DNA of 64,000 nucleotides, from the NCBI GenBank assembly GCA_037962975.1, contig CM075676.1, positions 28,701,001 to 28,765,000 of the forward strand, in the 5' to 3' direction. Below the pieces are notes generated by a model. The model was not told where the DNA came from. It ran no database searches and saw only the letters and a program-made list of their open reading frames with translations. This document shows positions 13,818 to 26,942 of the stretch, piece by piece; the stretch's first letter is position 1; each line of letters starts with the position of its first letter. The position numbers and the translations under genes were made by a program. The DNA comes from Clitoria ternatea. Taxonomy: Eukaryota; Streptophyta; Magnoliopsida; Fabales; Fabaceae.

Positions 13818-16398
13818 CACATCATTGCCTTTCATCACATTGGGCTAACACAAGTATCATCACCAATATACAAAGCCTTTTCATTGTAAATATTTTACTT
13901 GTTGTCTTTAGGTTTTCATTCACCAATTTCAATCATCACCTCAAACTCATCCTCTTTTTGACATATCACCATGCTATATGCAAATGCTCTTAAGCTAATG
14001 CATATGCACAAGAATCATATCCATCAAAACACTTGCAGATTCGACTGGGGGAATAACAATCATCAATTGTGGGTATATAGCATAGATATATAACCAAGCC
14101 CTTACTGCAGTAGTAAAATATGTACACATATATGTCAAATTTTAATTTTTAAAGGTACCAAACCGCATCACCCATCTTACAACACCGATCATTTTCACCA
14201 TGACCGTGGTAAACAGCGAAGCAACATAATGGTGTTACGGGCCAACCATGAACTATGCCATGATAGCTATGATACAAAGGACCACTAGGGACACCTGTTC
14301 CTTAAAGAGACACCCTCACTAGGTCAACCACATACAGTTCCCAGTAGCTAAGCATGGACAACTTCATGACTCTACCACTGAGTCATTAGGGTATACAATA
14401 ATGCTCATGCACAAAGCCGCCCTCCCACTGGCCAACCGGAGGAACCCCTAACATTCCATACCGAAAGCTATGCAGATATGCTATGGATGCAATGCAGATG
14501 TAGATTATATGTAATCTTATACTATACATCCTATCATGTCACTCATCAATCATCCATCATCAATCTCATTAATATCACTACCCAATTCTTAGTGGATTTT
14601 AATATCAATTATCTTGTCATTGTTTCAAGTTTTATAGTGTGACATTCACAATCTCTTTAATCATCTTAAATTTTTCAACATCATTTTTAATTCACTAATT
14701 AGTAACAAACACAATGGCACTCAATCATTATCTCAATATTTTCATCACCACTCATGGGTGTGTCCCACAACCACATTATTCAATTCTCATCATCAATTAT
14801 CTTATCTCATCAATAATGGTGAAACATACATGGTTTTCATAATATGACATAGACACACACTTTTGCCAAACTCTCAAGTCACTATCAATTATGACTAAGG
14901 ACACACCACATAGATATATTCTAAATGCAATCACATATTTGTCAAGCATATCATCATCACAATATCCATCATCACATCGGTTCAGTGTAATTATAGCAAG
15001 ACAAACATCAGTAACATCATATACATTAATCATCAATTATTCAAATCATGTATTCAGAATATAAACTCTTTCCCTACCTCAAGTGAAACAATCCGAGCGA
15101 TTCGATGGTCCCGCCTCGTCATTTGGAATAGGTCCTACATTAACATATATATAAATCTCAATCAATTGGCCTATCAAGGCATTAATTTCAATTCCAAATG
15201 TACATCATCATATTTAAAATTCTTAACATGTCTTAAACATGTTATAAACACCAATTTTTGTTATTTTGTTAGGTTTCAGGAATTCCTTCCCATTAACCAA
15301 AATTCTCTAAAATTAAATGACTACAAAAACAAATCATAAGTCACCAACACACACCAAATATTACTTCTACTAACTTCACCAACGTAATGCTTTCCACATT
15401 ATCTTAATTTCTAAAATTCCTAACATCAATAATTAGTGCCAACCATTCCAGAATTCATGTCCTTATCCAAAATTATTCTTAAGAAAAATGAACTCCAAGA
15501 TAACAACACTCTATTCACATCATCATTAATCAACAACAAAATTTCTCAATGGTTATCTACCCTAGGGTTTGGGTTCCACATGCATTCTTTCATCAAAACA
15601 ACTTCTAAACTTCCACTATAATACTTCAACAACCTCAAAACCACTAAGACAAGCCATGGGTATTATGAAATCTTACCTATTCTCCAAGAACAATGATGAA
15701 CATGAAAATGAGAGGAAGAAAAGAAAAGATGAGTCAAGCTTTGCTTCAATGTTCTGTTAGAGCTTTATAAATCCAAGCTTAGATGTTGATTTTTACAAGA
15801 AAATGGCATAAGAGTAGGTGGTCACGGTTTTGAGCTTGAGAGGATGATGAAGAAGAAGAAAAATAAAATGTGTAGGGAGATGAAGAGAAGCCAACAAAAA
15901 TTAGAGGAGAAGGAGAAAGAAAATTACAAAATTGGTTATTGTCCAATGGGTAATGCATTGCCTCATTTTGCTTTTTACTTTAGTCTATAATTCCCCTTAT
16001 CTAATGGACAAAAGAGTGAAAAGAAACAGAGGGAAAATTCTAAGGTGATATAGAGAGGAAGAATAGGGAATTAATAGTTTTTTTTATTTCCATTCCGCTC
16101 GTATTTTCGTCGTTTATTAACATACGCCGTGTCCGAATAGATATATCCTCAACATAAAAAATTACTTTGAATATACCACCATAACCATAATAAATTCCTC
16201 AATATTCTATACCCTTTAAATATCCAATTTGACTTAGTGGGTCTCATACCATTCATTAAATTGTTCAATTTTAGTAAATTTTAATTTACTAATAAATCAC
16301 AATTAATGTCTAATTAATTTTTCCATATATATTGTACCATAAATAATCAATTATCATCATCTAATAAATTTATTTTCTCTAAAATTTGGGATGTTACA
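13818..16398 (-). repeat. Partial minus-strand Ty3-type LTR (D), truncated by element A
   Basis: Read on the minus strand, this begins TGTAACATCCCAAATTTTAG at 16398, the usual start of long plant Ty3/gypsy LTRs. It runs for 2.58 kb until element A interrupts it at 13818. The bases next to its start are AAAGA (16399-16403). The partner TSD would lie left of the window. A possible minus-strand TATA (TTTATAAAG) is near 15762. It shows no clear similarity to the A/B/S LTRs. Small open frames inside look fortuitous. Confidence 0.65.
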
Positions 16399-17100
16399 AA
16401 AGACATCACCTTGTAGCAAAAAGTTCCCTATAAAGTAACGAATGTAGTCTTCTTTATGTCCACGGGAGCCATCTTGATCTGGTTGTATTCGGATAAACCA
16501 TCATGAACAAGAAGATGAGATGTTAAGCGGTGTTGTTCAATAGCACATGTATATGTGGTAACAGGAAAACATCCTTGGGGCTAGCCTAATTCAGATCTTG
16601 ATAGTCCACACGCATCCGCATGTTTCCATCTTTCTGTGGAACGGGCATGATATTTGCAACCCATTAAGGGTATTTTGTGAAGCCAAGAATCTGGCGTTGA
16701 ACTATTATTTAACTTCCTCTTTGATCTTTAAGTGTATCTCAGTCTTTATCCGTCTCAATTTATGCTTTACTAGGGAACGCTCAGGCTTCAAAGGTAACTT
16801 CTGCTCTACTTTGCTAGGGTCCAAGCCAGGCATATCTTGGAATGACCAAGTGGAAATGTCACAGAACACAACCAGTAGCTCAGCCAGTCTTCCCTAGTAT
16901 TCCTTACTTAATGAGGTGTCGATCTTAACCTTTCTCCTATTCTTATCATTCCTTGAATTGATGACCTCGTTTATTTCCTGATAGGGCCAGATTTCCCTAG
17001 CCTCTTGCTCTGGTAATCTTAGCAACTCGGGCAAAGGCTCATTAATCTCCTCACCCTCTTCATTAATGTAATCAATTGGATGATCAAAGTCATAATATGG
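16399..17100 (-). pseudogene. Decayed Ty3/gypsy reverse transcriptase fragment
   Basis: Read on the minus strand from about 17100 down, the frame gives an acidic linker, then a stretch like '...DMPGLDP...' followed by the RT entry region. Recognisable are VPQKDGNMRMRVDY (consensus VPKKDGKVRMCVDYRDLN), ASPKD, a YNQIKMAP motif and GTFCYKVM. Several in-frame stops break it, among them two next to each other near the linker/RT boundary. The catalytic YxDD block is absent because LTR D cuts the gene at 16398. The remainder presumably continues beyond D and A to the left of the window. Confidence 0.8.
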
Positions 17101-17282
17101 GATTGTAGTTTTATCATTTTAGAAGAATCATTTTTGGATCTATAATTATTTAGGTTTATCATAAAGAATAAAAGGGAAATTAAGATGCAACAATAAAGGG
17201 TAAGAAGCACAAGAACTGGTAGATGGAAATTCAATGTATATTTATTGATGTCTGAATTGAAAAGGAAAACATGTTCTTACCT
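17101..17282. other. Unassigned spacer between RT fragment and LTR E
   Basis: AT-rich sequence that probably belongs to the same decayed Ty3 polyprotein upstream region. I see no clear motif. Confidence 0.3.
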
Positions 17283-17919
17283 TGTTACAAAGAGATCCTA
17301 AAGCCATAGGCATAGCAGTAGGATTCAAAGAGTCATTAAAAAAGTGTTACAAATTACATTGTTTAAATTTTAAGTCATATAGAGCTATATGGCCTACTGA
17401 TGTAGGATAGGGGAGGATCTAGCTATCTTTCTTCAAATTGATTGGGAAAAGGTTACCCTAAACCTAACAAAACTAATAGGAAGCATGGAAACATGGAAGA
17501 TGTTGAAGGTTGATGGAAGGAATGGAAGATGATGAAGGAGATGCCACTAATGACTTGGATAAGTCTCTGCCCGCCACTCTAGGGATGGTCACCTAGTCAT
17601 AAGAGCCTGAAAGGGGTTAGAATTTCTCTAACCTAAAGGAGAGACTAAGCACTCACAAAATTCACAAAATGTGTATATTCTCTAAAATGTAAGGTATATG
17701 GGTACATGGAGAGCGTGCCTTTATATAGGCAAGGTGGACTGGTGGCCAAGCTAGGCAACTTGAGCTTCCTACTCTTCCTTAGGCCTAAAAGTAACTAATC
17801 TACATAAAATGACCAAATACAAGGCCCAAAACATATATAAAGGCCCAAAAAGTGATCCAAAAATAAACCTAAACTATTTTGAGTACAATTAAAAATATTT
17901 ACAAACTATGCCCTTATCA
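17283..17919 (-). repeat. Minus-strand Ty3-type LTR (E), boundaries approximate
   Basis: On the minus strand a purine tract (AAGAGGGGGAGTA) at about 17920-17935 is followed by TGATAAGGGC, the classic polypurine-tract/LTR junction. A TATATAAAGG-like box occurs near 17733 on the same strand. A TG/CA end is possible at 17283, but no TSD could be confirmed, so the far boundary is uncertain. It would be the 3' LTR of an element lying at higher coordinates. Confidence 0.5.
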
Positions 17920-18372
17920 TACTCCCCCTCTTAAAAAAAGATTTGTCCTCAAATCCTATAAAAGAAAAGAGAGTAATGAGTTCAAAAATAGAAGAACTAA
18001 AATGTAAAAGAAACAAGGTAGGATATTGACCACTAGGATCAAACACTAACCTTTTTACTTTTGAAAGGATGATATAAGAAATATCAGCAAAGAACACAAT
18101 CAAAAGTTTCCATAAGAATGCACATGTGAAACTATGGATACCTCTATGATAGTTAATCATGCTACTATCTAAATTCACTAAAATGAACATGAGTAGATGT
18201 ACTTATATGATCATGTGAGATATGACAAAATATTGACTTATCCTCAAAAAGATGGATTCTTCTAAAGGGATCATAGTGAGTAATGGAATCTAAAGTTGGT
18301 ATTAAAGTATGCATGTCATGCAATGTTGCCAAAAATTCTCTATATAACCCTTTATGAAAATAAATCATATCA
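17920..18372 (-). pseudogene. 3' end of a decayed polyprotein next to LTR E
   Basis: The minus-strand frame 18190-17906 ends in FEDKSFFKRG..., the kind of short tail that reads through the polypurine tract at the 3' end of plant Ty3 polyproteins. Upstream the frame is broken and no integrase or RNase H motif survives. It is interrupted at 18372 by solo LTR I. Confidence 0.4.
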
Positions 18373-18377
18373 ACATG

Positions 18378-19652
18378 TGTTAGGGAATCCTATCAGGGTC
18401 AGGCAACAGAAACATAAAGGATTCCCAAAAAAGGATTGTAAATACAAATGTCTCAAGGCATTATACAAAATTAATTTTTTTTTGATTTAGGGTTTATCTC
18501 TTGTAGACGTAAAATGAGTTCCTCGATCCAAGCAATTGTAGCTTCACCCTTAGGAGTCCATACGAGCACTCCCACTAGAAAAACAAAGTTCTGAATACTA
18601 GTACGGAAATTTGATTATAATCTAATTTCTGAGCAGCAGCCTATGAGCATCTCATGCTCTATATATAGGCTTAGGTTTTGATCTGAGCTCTCATTAAACA
18701 TTAGGCTCCTGACTCATTCTAAATGAGTTAGGCCCAAATAGTTTTATTTTTAGTCCACTTAAAATAAAACTATCCTCTGGTGGGCTTACTCAATGTGTGT
18801 GACCCTATAGGTAAAATATTCGGTTATATTAATAATAAACTATTTTATTATTTATATAAAATAAGAGCGGTATCTAGGAATACATCATTATGTCTGAATA
18901 TTATTTATCATCGACATGACCTATAAGTGATAATTATTTTATATATTTATTCCTTTTGTCACGATATCTAATTGGGCCCAAGGCATGATCGTCATCATCC
19001 TTGTATGGCCCAATTCATTTTAATTGATACCAGAGTAGACTTTATAGAATAAATATCTAATATTTATTCATCCTAGCATGGTCATGCATTTTGTTAGTCT
19101 CACTCCATCAAGTGGCCCATAGATATCACTCTTGTCACATAGGAGAGACAAATTCCATCTACATCACTCACATTCCTCTACATAATTTGTCTATTGCCTA
19201 ATCACAATCTTTATGGTCATCTTATTACAGATAACGTTTGATTGTATTAAAACAACAAACTCTTTATGTAGGAATCGTAGTGACTTCAGGTCGAAGGACT
19301 ATATACCATTATCACACTAAGAACCGTTTATGACACTCATGTAACAATCCATGCAACGTTCTCATGGTGGGTTTGTCCAGTACAACATTACATTTAATGT
19401 GTACCCGTGTAAAGACTTGATATCATATATCCATGATTTATGAGATCAAATCATCAGTACATTCACACATTAATCTTAATGTATTTACATGTCCCCATGT
19501 AAATACTTGATTAGGGACATTTTGGGAATAATTCTCATATGACCTATTATTCCAGGATAAATAACATTAAAATTAGTCTTAAAATTAAAAATGCTAATTT
19601 TATTGAAAAGTTAAAATTGATACATTAATAGCTTGTAGTGCATACACCAACA
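18378..19652 (-). mobile_element. Copia-like solo LTR (I)
   Basis: On the minus strand it begins TGTTGGTGTATGC and ends GATTCCCTAACA. It is 1275 bp and flanked by a perfect duplication ACATG (18373-18377 and 19653-19657). TGTTGG...AACA ends are common in plant Ty1/copia LTRs. A TATATATAG box lies on the minus strand at 18660-18668. There is no primer site or coding sequence, so it is a solo LTR. Assignment to Copia is by end sequence only. Confidence 0.75.
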
Positions 19653-20391
19653 ACATGATTATAGATAATATGTGAAAAATGCAATGAAGTTAACATGTTA
19701 ATGGATGGACAAAATGTTAATCCTATAAAATTTCTACTATGCAACATGATAACATATGAAATGACTCTTGGAAAAGACAATTCAAAAGAATAAAGACATA
19801 TGCTAATCCTATAAGATCCTATAATGATTGTATACATGCTAGAACTAATTCTAAGACAACTATAAACAATGATTGACCAATTCTCTTTACTATGGATAAG
19901 AGAAAAGGGGTATGATTCTTCTATACTTCTAAGGCCATCTTGAGGCTTAGAACTGATGATGGGTAGAGGGAAATTATCACTAATGCTAGAAAAACTATCA
20001 CTAATGATTGGAATGGACAAATTATTATTGGACATAGGAGTAGGTAAACTATGATCAAGGTGGTTCTCTATTGAAACACTAAGGTTGCTTAAAGATAAGC
20101 TATTATTCTCTACCTTATGTTCTCTATTTTTATTTTCACCTTTGATTACTTTTTTCTTTTTCTTATACCTATCATATCCTTTCCAATAAAGTTTTATTTT
20201 TTCATCCATAGCTCTATTATGTTTGTGCCTTAATTTCTCTATTTCTTTTTCATTGCTATACAAACCAATTTTTAAATTTCCAATGGTATCACATTCTAAA
20301 ATATAAACCCAAAGTTCTTTTAATTTCCTATGGATTTCCTCAAGAACCATTTTTATCTTTTTATTTTTTTCTATGTAAGAATCATGCTTAG
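19653..20391 (-). pseudogene. Coiled-coil-rich coding fragment of unknown family, split by B1
   Basis: A long minus-strand open frame covers this stretch. Its annotated-looking first nine residues come from LTR B1 and are not original. If B1 is removed, the frame continues in register into 41453 onward (residues HSKIDSYES joined to KHDSYIEK), which supports the TSD call. The translated part is Lys/Glu-rich and helical (KIKMVLEEIHRKLKELWVY), then Ser/Pro/Leu-rich. It may be a gag-like region of the element ending in LTR E. I do not recognise the family. Confidence 0.4.
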
Positions 20392-20867
20392 TGTAACATC
20401 CTATTTTTTTACTCAAATAAAAAATAGATATTAATTTCTCTTTAATGAGAAAATACTTACTATTAGTTAGTTGATTTTTTACTAATTAATATTTTTATAA
20501 AATTTTGGTACTTATATTTAAATTATTTTTCAGAATGAAATAATAATAAAATAAAAATATGTATATTTAACGGAGATTTTAAAATGACTTAATTAGTATT
20601 CACTAATTAATAAAATTATATTAAGAATTTTTGATATCTTTATTATTCACAATTTATATTTTATGTTCTCATATTTATGTTTTTACATATTTAAGATTTA
20701 ACTCTTATTAGAATTTTAAAATAAAAATTTGAAGGAATTAGAATATGGTTCTTTAGAACTTTTTGATCTATGCATTATTTATGAATTTTTGGAATTTTTG
20801 GAATTTTTTAATAAATATTTGAGAAAATAACCGAAATGCCACTGCCGACATCATCGCTTACATCATC

Positions 20868-21045
20868 GGTTGGTAAATACTCACATCATGAATAGTTACC
20901 ATGGGTAAATACTTACATCATGAATAGTGATCGGTGGGTAAATACTCACATCATGAATAGTGACCGGTGGGTAAATACTCACGTCATGAATAGTAAAATA
21001 AATAATTAAGTAATCTTAAATAGTAAATTTCTCTTCCTATAAATA
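20868..21045 (+). promoter_or_regulatory. B1 promoter: 33-bp repeat array and TATA box
   Basis: About four units of the GGTGGGTAAATACTCACATC repeat (20868-21000) precede TATAAATA at 21038-21045. This is the same arrangement as in S1 but with one more unit. Confidence 0.75.
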
Positions 21046-21289
21046 GATGGCTCATTTACAACATTTCCACAGCAAAATTAGAGAGAGAATCTAGAGAGAT
21101 AGTGCGTAAAAAATTAGTGGGGAGTAAATTCTTTTGGTTAAAAGAGATTCTGCCGGAGGTGTAAGGTAATAATATTTTCTTCTAAATTCTTTTTATGATT
21201 ATTTAGTTTATTTTTTTTAGCACTCTTAAATCATTAATATACTAGTACTATTATGAATAAGTTACTACAGTAAAAATAAATTACCACTG

Positions 21290-21920
21290 TGTTATTTTTA
21301 CAATTTACTATTACTATTTACTATTTACTGTTACTATTTATAATTTACCATTTACTGTTATTATTCAAAATTTATTTACCGTTATTATTCAAAATTTATT
21401 AGTTACTGTTATTATTTAAAATTTACTATTTATCATTACTATTCAAAATTCACTATTTACATTACTATTCAAAATTTATTATTTACCATGTCTATTTACG
21501 ATTTACCATTTACTACTACTATTCAAAATTTACTATTCATAATTTACCATTTACCGTTACTATTTAAAATTTACTATTTACTATTTTATTCATGATTTAC
21601 TATTTACTATTACTATTCAAAATTTACTATTTACCGTTACTATTTAAAATTTACTATTTACCATTTCTATTTACGATTTATCATTTACCGCTGCTATTCA
21701 AAAGTTACTATTCATAATTTACCATTTACTGCTACTATTCAAAATTTACTATTCACGATTACCATTTACCGTTACCATTTTAAATTCACTATTTACTGTT
21801 TTATTCATAATTTACTATTTACCGTTACTATTCAAAAAAAATTATTAGTTACCGTTACTATTGATGATTTACTATTTACCATTACTATTTACTGTTACTA
21901 TGCATAATTACTATTTATCA
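21290..21920 (+). repeat. TTACTATT-type array in the B1 leader
   Basis: About 630 bp of degenerate TTTACTATTACTATTCAAAA units, longer than in the other four LTRs. Its position is conserved: downstream of the TATA box and just before the GAACTCGGAGG leader block, which here lies beyond solo LTR G (22889). Confidence 0.85.
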
Positions 21921-21983
21921 TTCTGATAGTAATCTTAATTTTCATTTTATGCCTATACTAAAATAAATTAGTATTAATATTTT

Positions 21984-22879
21984 TGATCCGGTCCTAACAC
22001 CGGCCCCCAAGAGCATGGCTTTAATGCCTTGCCAGATCAGCATTTTGAATAAAGAGAAGTACTCTTTAAATACACTACAAACACTACACGGAGTGCATAC
22101 CGCCAGGGCAAATAACGCCGCCAAGGCTCATAACTCCGCCCAGGCACGTTACCCCGCCAAGGAATGTAACTCCGTCCAAACATGTTACTCCGCCAAGGAA
22201 TGTAACCCCGCCAAAGTTGTCACTCCGCCAAGCTATAGGCTCAATATTGGCGGAATATCGAATTTCCCATACTGCGTAGCGAGCCCATACTCACAACCCC
22301 GGCACGAGATTGACTCTGTCTTGAGAGGTTAATAATGGGAATCACGCTGTCACGCATTAAGGGAAATAACAATAAAATATTAAAGCACTAACGCTTTCCA
22401 GACAAGTGGTGATACCTACTACAATAATGGTGCATATAAACGGCGCAGGGACCCACTACCTTTTCAGCATTATGCCTGAAGACAAGGAGCGGGTCCTACC
22501 AATAATGGAGCACCAGTAACAGGTATATAAAGCTCTCTCGAAAAGGTATAAGGGATCTTTTTTCCATTCTCTGAACCTTACACTCTCTTACTTGCATAAT
22601 TCTCTCTGACTGTCTTTCTAAGTCTCTAAGTATTCTGAAATACTGACTTGAGCGTCGGAGAACGATTGCAGGTACCACCCCCAATCGGGTCAAGGCAACG
22701 AAGAACCCGTCAGGCGGACTGTGACACCGCCCCAGAGTACATTGCACTCCGCCTCAGCATACAAAGACTCTCCGTATTTACATTTATACGCACATTGCTT
22801 TGTATCAAAAACAAATTTATATGTATATTTTGAGTTGTTCTACAAGCATACTTCTACACCCCCTGTAAAGAACAGTTCA
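21984..22879 (+). mobile_element. Tat-type solo LTR (G)
   Basis: It runs from TGATCCGGTCCTAAC to ACAGTTCA, 896 bp, with TSD ATTTT at 21979-21983 and 22880-22884. It shares the start TGATCCGGTC and the block GACTTGAGCGTCGGAGAA...TTGCAGGT with the element C LTR. That block is a recurrent feature of Tat-lineage (Ty3) LTRs. A TATATAAAG box is near 22522. It is far more GC-rich than the host LTR. No PBS or PPT is present, so it is a solo LTR. Confidence 0.88.
22105..22235 (+). repeat. 18-bp tandem repeat in solo LTR G
   Basis: Six to seven imperfect units of the type GCCAAGGAATGTAACTCC occur head to tail, with one unit of 17 bp. Because 18 is a multiple of three, the array creates a spurious open frame with a six-residue repeat. 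Confidence 0.8.
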
Positions 22880-24943
22880 ATTTTTTTTAGAACTCGGAGG
22901 CACAGAGCGAATTCACTTTTGGTAGCAATTCCAGGTAAGGGAAGTGGGATAAAAATATAATATGGAAAGACATAAGAATAATGGGAGGAGTCCCCTACTC
23001 CTTTTAAATTTAATAATATTATTATTTTAAAATAATAAATTTTAAATTAAATATCTTGTGTAACTTACTCTGAATTACCTATACAAGGACTTTGACTATT
23101 ATGACCTATATGGACTTACATAGATCTATACAAGGAAATGGACTATAAGGGCTTGGAATTAAGTTTATTAAATTAAATAACTATTAAACTTTAAATTATG
23201 ATATTTATGAATGCTATTTATTTGATTTGATTATGATTGATAATATTGGTGACTGATGATATTTGATTGTGATTGATGATATTACAATACTTAATTGTGA
23301 TTGATGAGTGATTGATAATCTTGTGATATGGAGTTTGACCATATAGCAAACACGACGGGAAGCTAAAACTCAGTAAGAATATACTTATTCCTTACTCTTT
23401 ACAATATTATTTTTAATGAAATTATTTATGATAATTTCTCAATGTTTATTCAGAATTATTGTTAACAAATTTGTCTTAATTTTCAATAAAAGTATATAAT
23501 TTCTATAACTTGCCTTTTTCTTCCAAAATAAATTATTTAATTAAATTTTAGAATAATTTTTAGAAAAAGAAATTGTTTTATGAAAATAATATATTCCTAT
23601 ATGTGTATATATGAAAATATTTGATTCTCAAATAGAAATAAGATACTTCAATAATATTTCATTTTAAACTTTTAAAAATAAGAGTTTTAATTTCAAAAGT
23701 GTTTTATTATATATTTTTCAAATATTATAATTAAAGATGGAAAAATATCAATAATTCAAACTTGTGTCTAAAGTAAATTAATTTCCTATCAATGCTCTAA
23801 AGAAGATTTGAGATATATGTTAAGACTTTGAAACTCAAATCACAATAATATTTATTTGTTAGTGGTAAAGAAAACTGTATTGAAATTCTTCTGCGTGAGG
23901 TAGAACTTATTTAAGAGTTTGAAAATGTATAGTTTATCGGGGTCACTATGTTGTTATTTGTAGGCCCCGAAGATATAATTTATACTTGAGTTTCTAAAAG
24001 TCTTAACCAACTCAATACGCAAGTAGTTCATGCATCATGAATCATTAAAGAGAAACGAGATGTGATATTTCCTGGGGACGGATTATAGAAACCGAGGATA
24101 CATTAGAGGAGGCTTAATTGCGAGCCTTGGGATGAGAGGGTGTGAAAGGGTGCTTCAAGTGACCTGGGGTCGCTCCCTAGTGTCGGGTACTTTCACAATA
24201 AAAACCTTCTCAATCTGACTAGTCTCTAAGTGTTTCCATGCCAGTTGAGCTGTTCATATGCCATGAAGGCATTTATGTTATTATTATCCAGAATTATGGA
24301 ACAGTGTAAACTCCTGGTTGGCCCAGTGCAAATTAAAACTTTAAGGGCCCACATGCATAAACTGAATGAGATAGTAGCATAAGCATTACATAACATTCAT
24401 GTGATTGTGACATTCTATGTGGATGGTTATGAATGAAAATATAAGTGTTATGTATGTGGAAACCCTATATTCATAATTGATTATGTATGAGATTATGACT
24501 GATATTATTATATTAGTTTATGAAAACCCTTATGCTTATGTCTTATTTGTAATATATTATATTTTGTTTCTCACTCCTTCTTGTTTGAATTTCTGTGTCC
24601 AAAATATGTTATATGATATATAGCTAGCAGTCCAAGATGGGAGGATATGTAATTACAAGATGGTAAAGTGGTCTTATCCTCAATCGATTAGATGAAGAGA
24701 TATGACAAGAGTAGGATTCAAAATCTCGATGGTTCAAGGACTAGGAAATGATTGGTCACATTTGTAGTAGAGGTATAGTTTAGTTTTACTGTGCCTTATT
24801 ACATTATCAAGTTAGATAATTATAACAAGGTAAAGGTTAAACTTTGATAAACTCTTTCATTCGGATATAATATTGTAATGATTTATCACTTATGATTTCT
24901 ATAAATTATTTTGTCATTATGGATAAATATTGAAAGACAATGT

Positions 24944-25672
24944 TGATCCGGTCTCAATACCGGTATCCGACCTGTTATACATATTTCAACGTCTTTATCA
25001 AGACATCAACGTGTAACCGGTGTCGTCGGTATACATCCGGACTGTAATTCCGTATCAGGCGTTCTCCCTATACCGGTTGTTCAGGATAACACCATGACAC
25101 CGGATAACACACACGTCACTGTGCTAAAGACAAGGATCATTGCTACAGGGATCGATCAATAATTCCCAGCATTACGAGCCAAATTCTGCTCACGGGGATG
25201 GTCAACTTGTTCCCTAATCCTAGTCTATATTCTCTATGCTCAATATAAAATAGCCACTTGACCCAATCATGCTAGTAGGTGCGCAATAAAATAATGCTAG
25301 TGGGAGTTAGTGGTTCCCCACTAACGAATCCTCATAAAACGAGCCAATCAGGTATATGAACTCATTTCATTAATGAAGTGAGGGATCTTTAACTATTCTC
25401 AGCAACAATTACTCCCGGAAATACATTCCTTACTTGGAATATCATCACTGACTTGAGCGTCGGAGAATCTTTGCAGGTGACACCACCATTCGCCCACTTC
25501 AACGCGTTAGGTCAGTGTGAAGGACCTCTAGGACGCCCAGTCCGCTCTCTTCGCTCAAGGACAACGGATACTCATACCGGATACACATATATCCGATCTT
25601 CTATACGGTATTTCCATACTGTTTGTGATTGACTTGAGTCCGGATCTCTAGACCCCGGTTCAGGACAGATCA
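24944..25672 (+). repeat. Element C 5' LTR
   Basis: 729 bp, TGATCCGGTC ... GACAGATCA. TATA box TATAAAA at 25244-25250; the block GACTTGAGCGTCGGAGAATC follows at about 25451. Compared by eye with the 3' LTR it has eight differences, all transitions, and no indels. Confidence 0.95.
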
Positions 25673-25673
25673 T

Positions 25674-25691
25674 TGGCACGCCCAGTGGGAC
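25674..25691 (+). other. Primer binding site of element C
   Basis: TGGCACGCCCAGTGGGAC follows the 5' LTR by one base. It is the kind of site seen after Tat-type LTRs and differs from the initiator-Met site used by A and F. I cannot name the tRNA with certainty. Confidence 0.75.
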
Positions 25692-25737
25692 ACGATAAAG
25701 TTATTCCCATATCCATTGAAAGAGCAAGTAATCCACA

Positions 25738-26942
25738 ATGGAAGGCGAAGCATAAGATTTCGTGGAGAATCAGCCTGAAGACAGAACTAACCCCAACGTC
25801 TTCAGGAAGCTCAACTTTGATTCTCGTGGGGGCAGCTCAAAGAAGATAATAACAGTGTCTAATCCTGATCCTCGTGATGAGCTGATCAGCCAACTTCAGA
25901 GGGAGCTCGCTGAATTGCGAAGAGAAAGAAGGCAAAGCGAGGATAAAGAATCATCCCACACACGAAACACTCCCCACACAACTGATGGTGAAAAGTCCAC
26001 CACTCTCCAATACTCAAATATCCCTACGTTTGAGGGGGAGAACAAACTCGTGATTCTGAAGATGAAGCTTCCCGAAGGAAGAGGGAGTCAATGACAGCAC
26101 CCCCAGTGTCTTACAAGCTGAAAGTTCCTTTTTCAAGGAGACTTATGAGCATCCATATCCCCAAGCATCTTCAAACTACTCAGCCACTTTCCATCGGAAA
26201 ATACAATGGAGAAACTGATCCTACTAAGCACCTTGATGCTTACGTATTTGAAGCCATGTACTTGGGGGCTGATGAAGATGTGATGTGTCGAATGTTCCCT
26301 CGAACATTATCTGAAGAGGCCCTTGGATGGTTTAAAGGTTTACCTTCTGGATCCATAGATTCTTGGGCTGAGATGGCAGCTACTTTTGAGACTCACTTTG
26401 TCATCTCTAGAGATGTGCCCAGGACGTCTCATACCTTGGCTCAAATTAAACAAGGTGAAAACGAAGGCTTAAAAGATTTCTTGAAGAGGTTCTACAAGGA
26501 AGCAGCCCTGGTTCCTAACCTCACAGAATCTATTAAGCTGCATATCGTTATTGAGGCATTACAGCCAGGTTCAGCTTTTGCTCTCTCATTATCAAAGAGC
26601 CCCCCTGTAACTTTTGAGGAGTTTAGGAAAAAAGCCTCGAAATACGTGAGTATAGAGATGCACTTGGAGGCCATAGCTGCAAAGAAAAAGCCATCAACGC
26701 CACCTTCCCAAACCCAGAAGGGTAAGGAGAAAACGAGGTCAGAACGCATGGAGAGACCATTCACCAATCCCAGAGTTAATAACCACTCTCCTCGACCTCA
26801 AGAAAGGCATGTTAATTCTTTCAGCCATTATGCACAACTATCTGCCAAACCATCTCAGATTTTGAGAGAGGTCGGATGGCCAGCTTTCAGCATATGGCAT
26901 CAGAAGACCAGCTCCCATGAAAAGGCCAGGAAATCCCCGTAA
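25738..26942 (+). pseudogene. gag: Element C gag (capsid region), broken
   Basis: The likely start is ATG 25738, just downstream of the primer site. The fifth codon after it is a stop (TAA 25753-25755), after which the same frame runs to 26094. The capsid domain lies in another frame, 26091-26942, so there is a frameshift at about 26030-26090, possibly in the G run near 26033. Capsid hallmarks are YNGETDPTKHLDAY, the W of LGWFKGLPSGSIDSW and FKRFY-like FLKRFYKEA (Retrotrans_gag family). A second frameshift near 26915 separates it from the zinc knuckle. Gag would package element RNA in cytoplasmic particles; this copy cannot make it whole. Confidence 0.85.

Noticed and set aside
22015..22332. 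105-codon frame in solo LTR G
   Set aside because: It results from an 18-bp repeat whose period is a multiple of three, inside an LTR.
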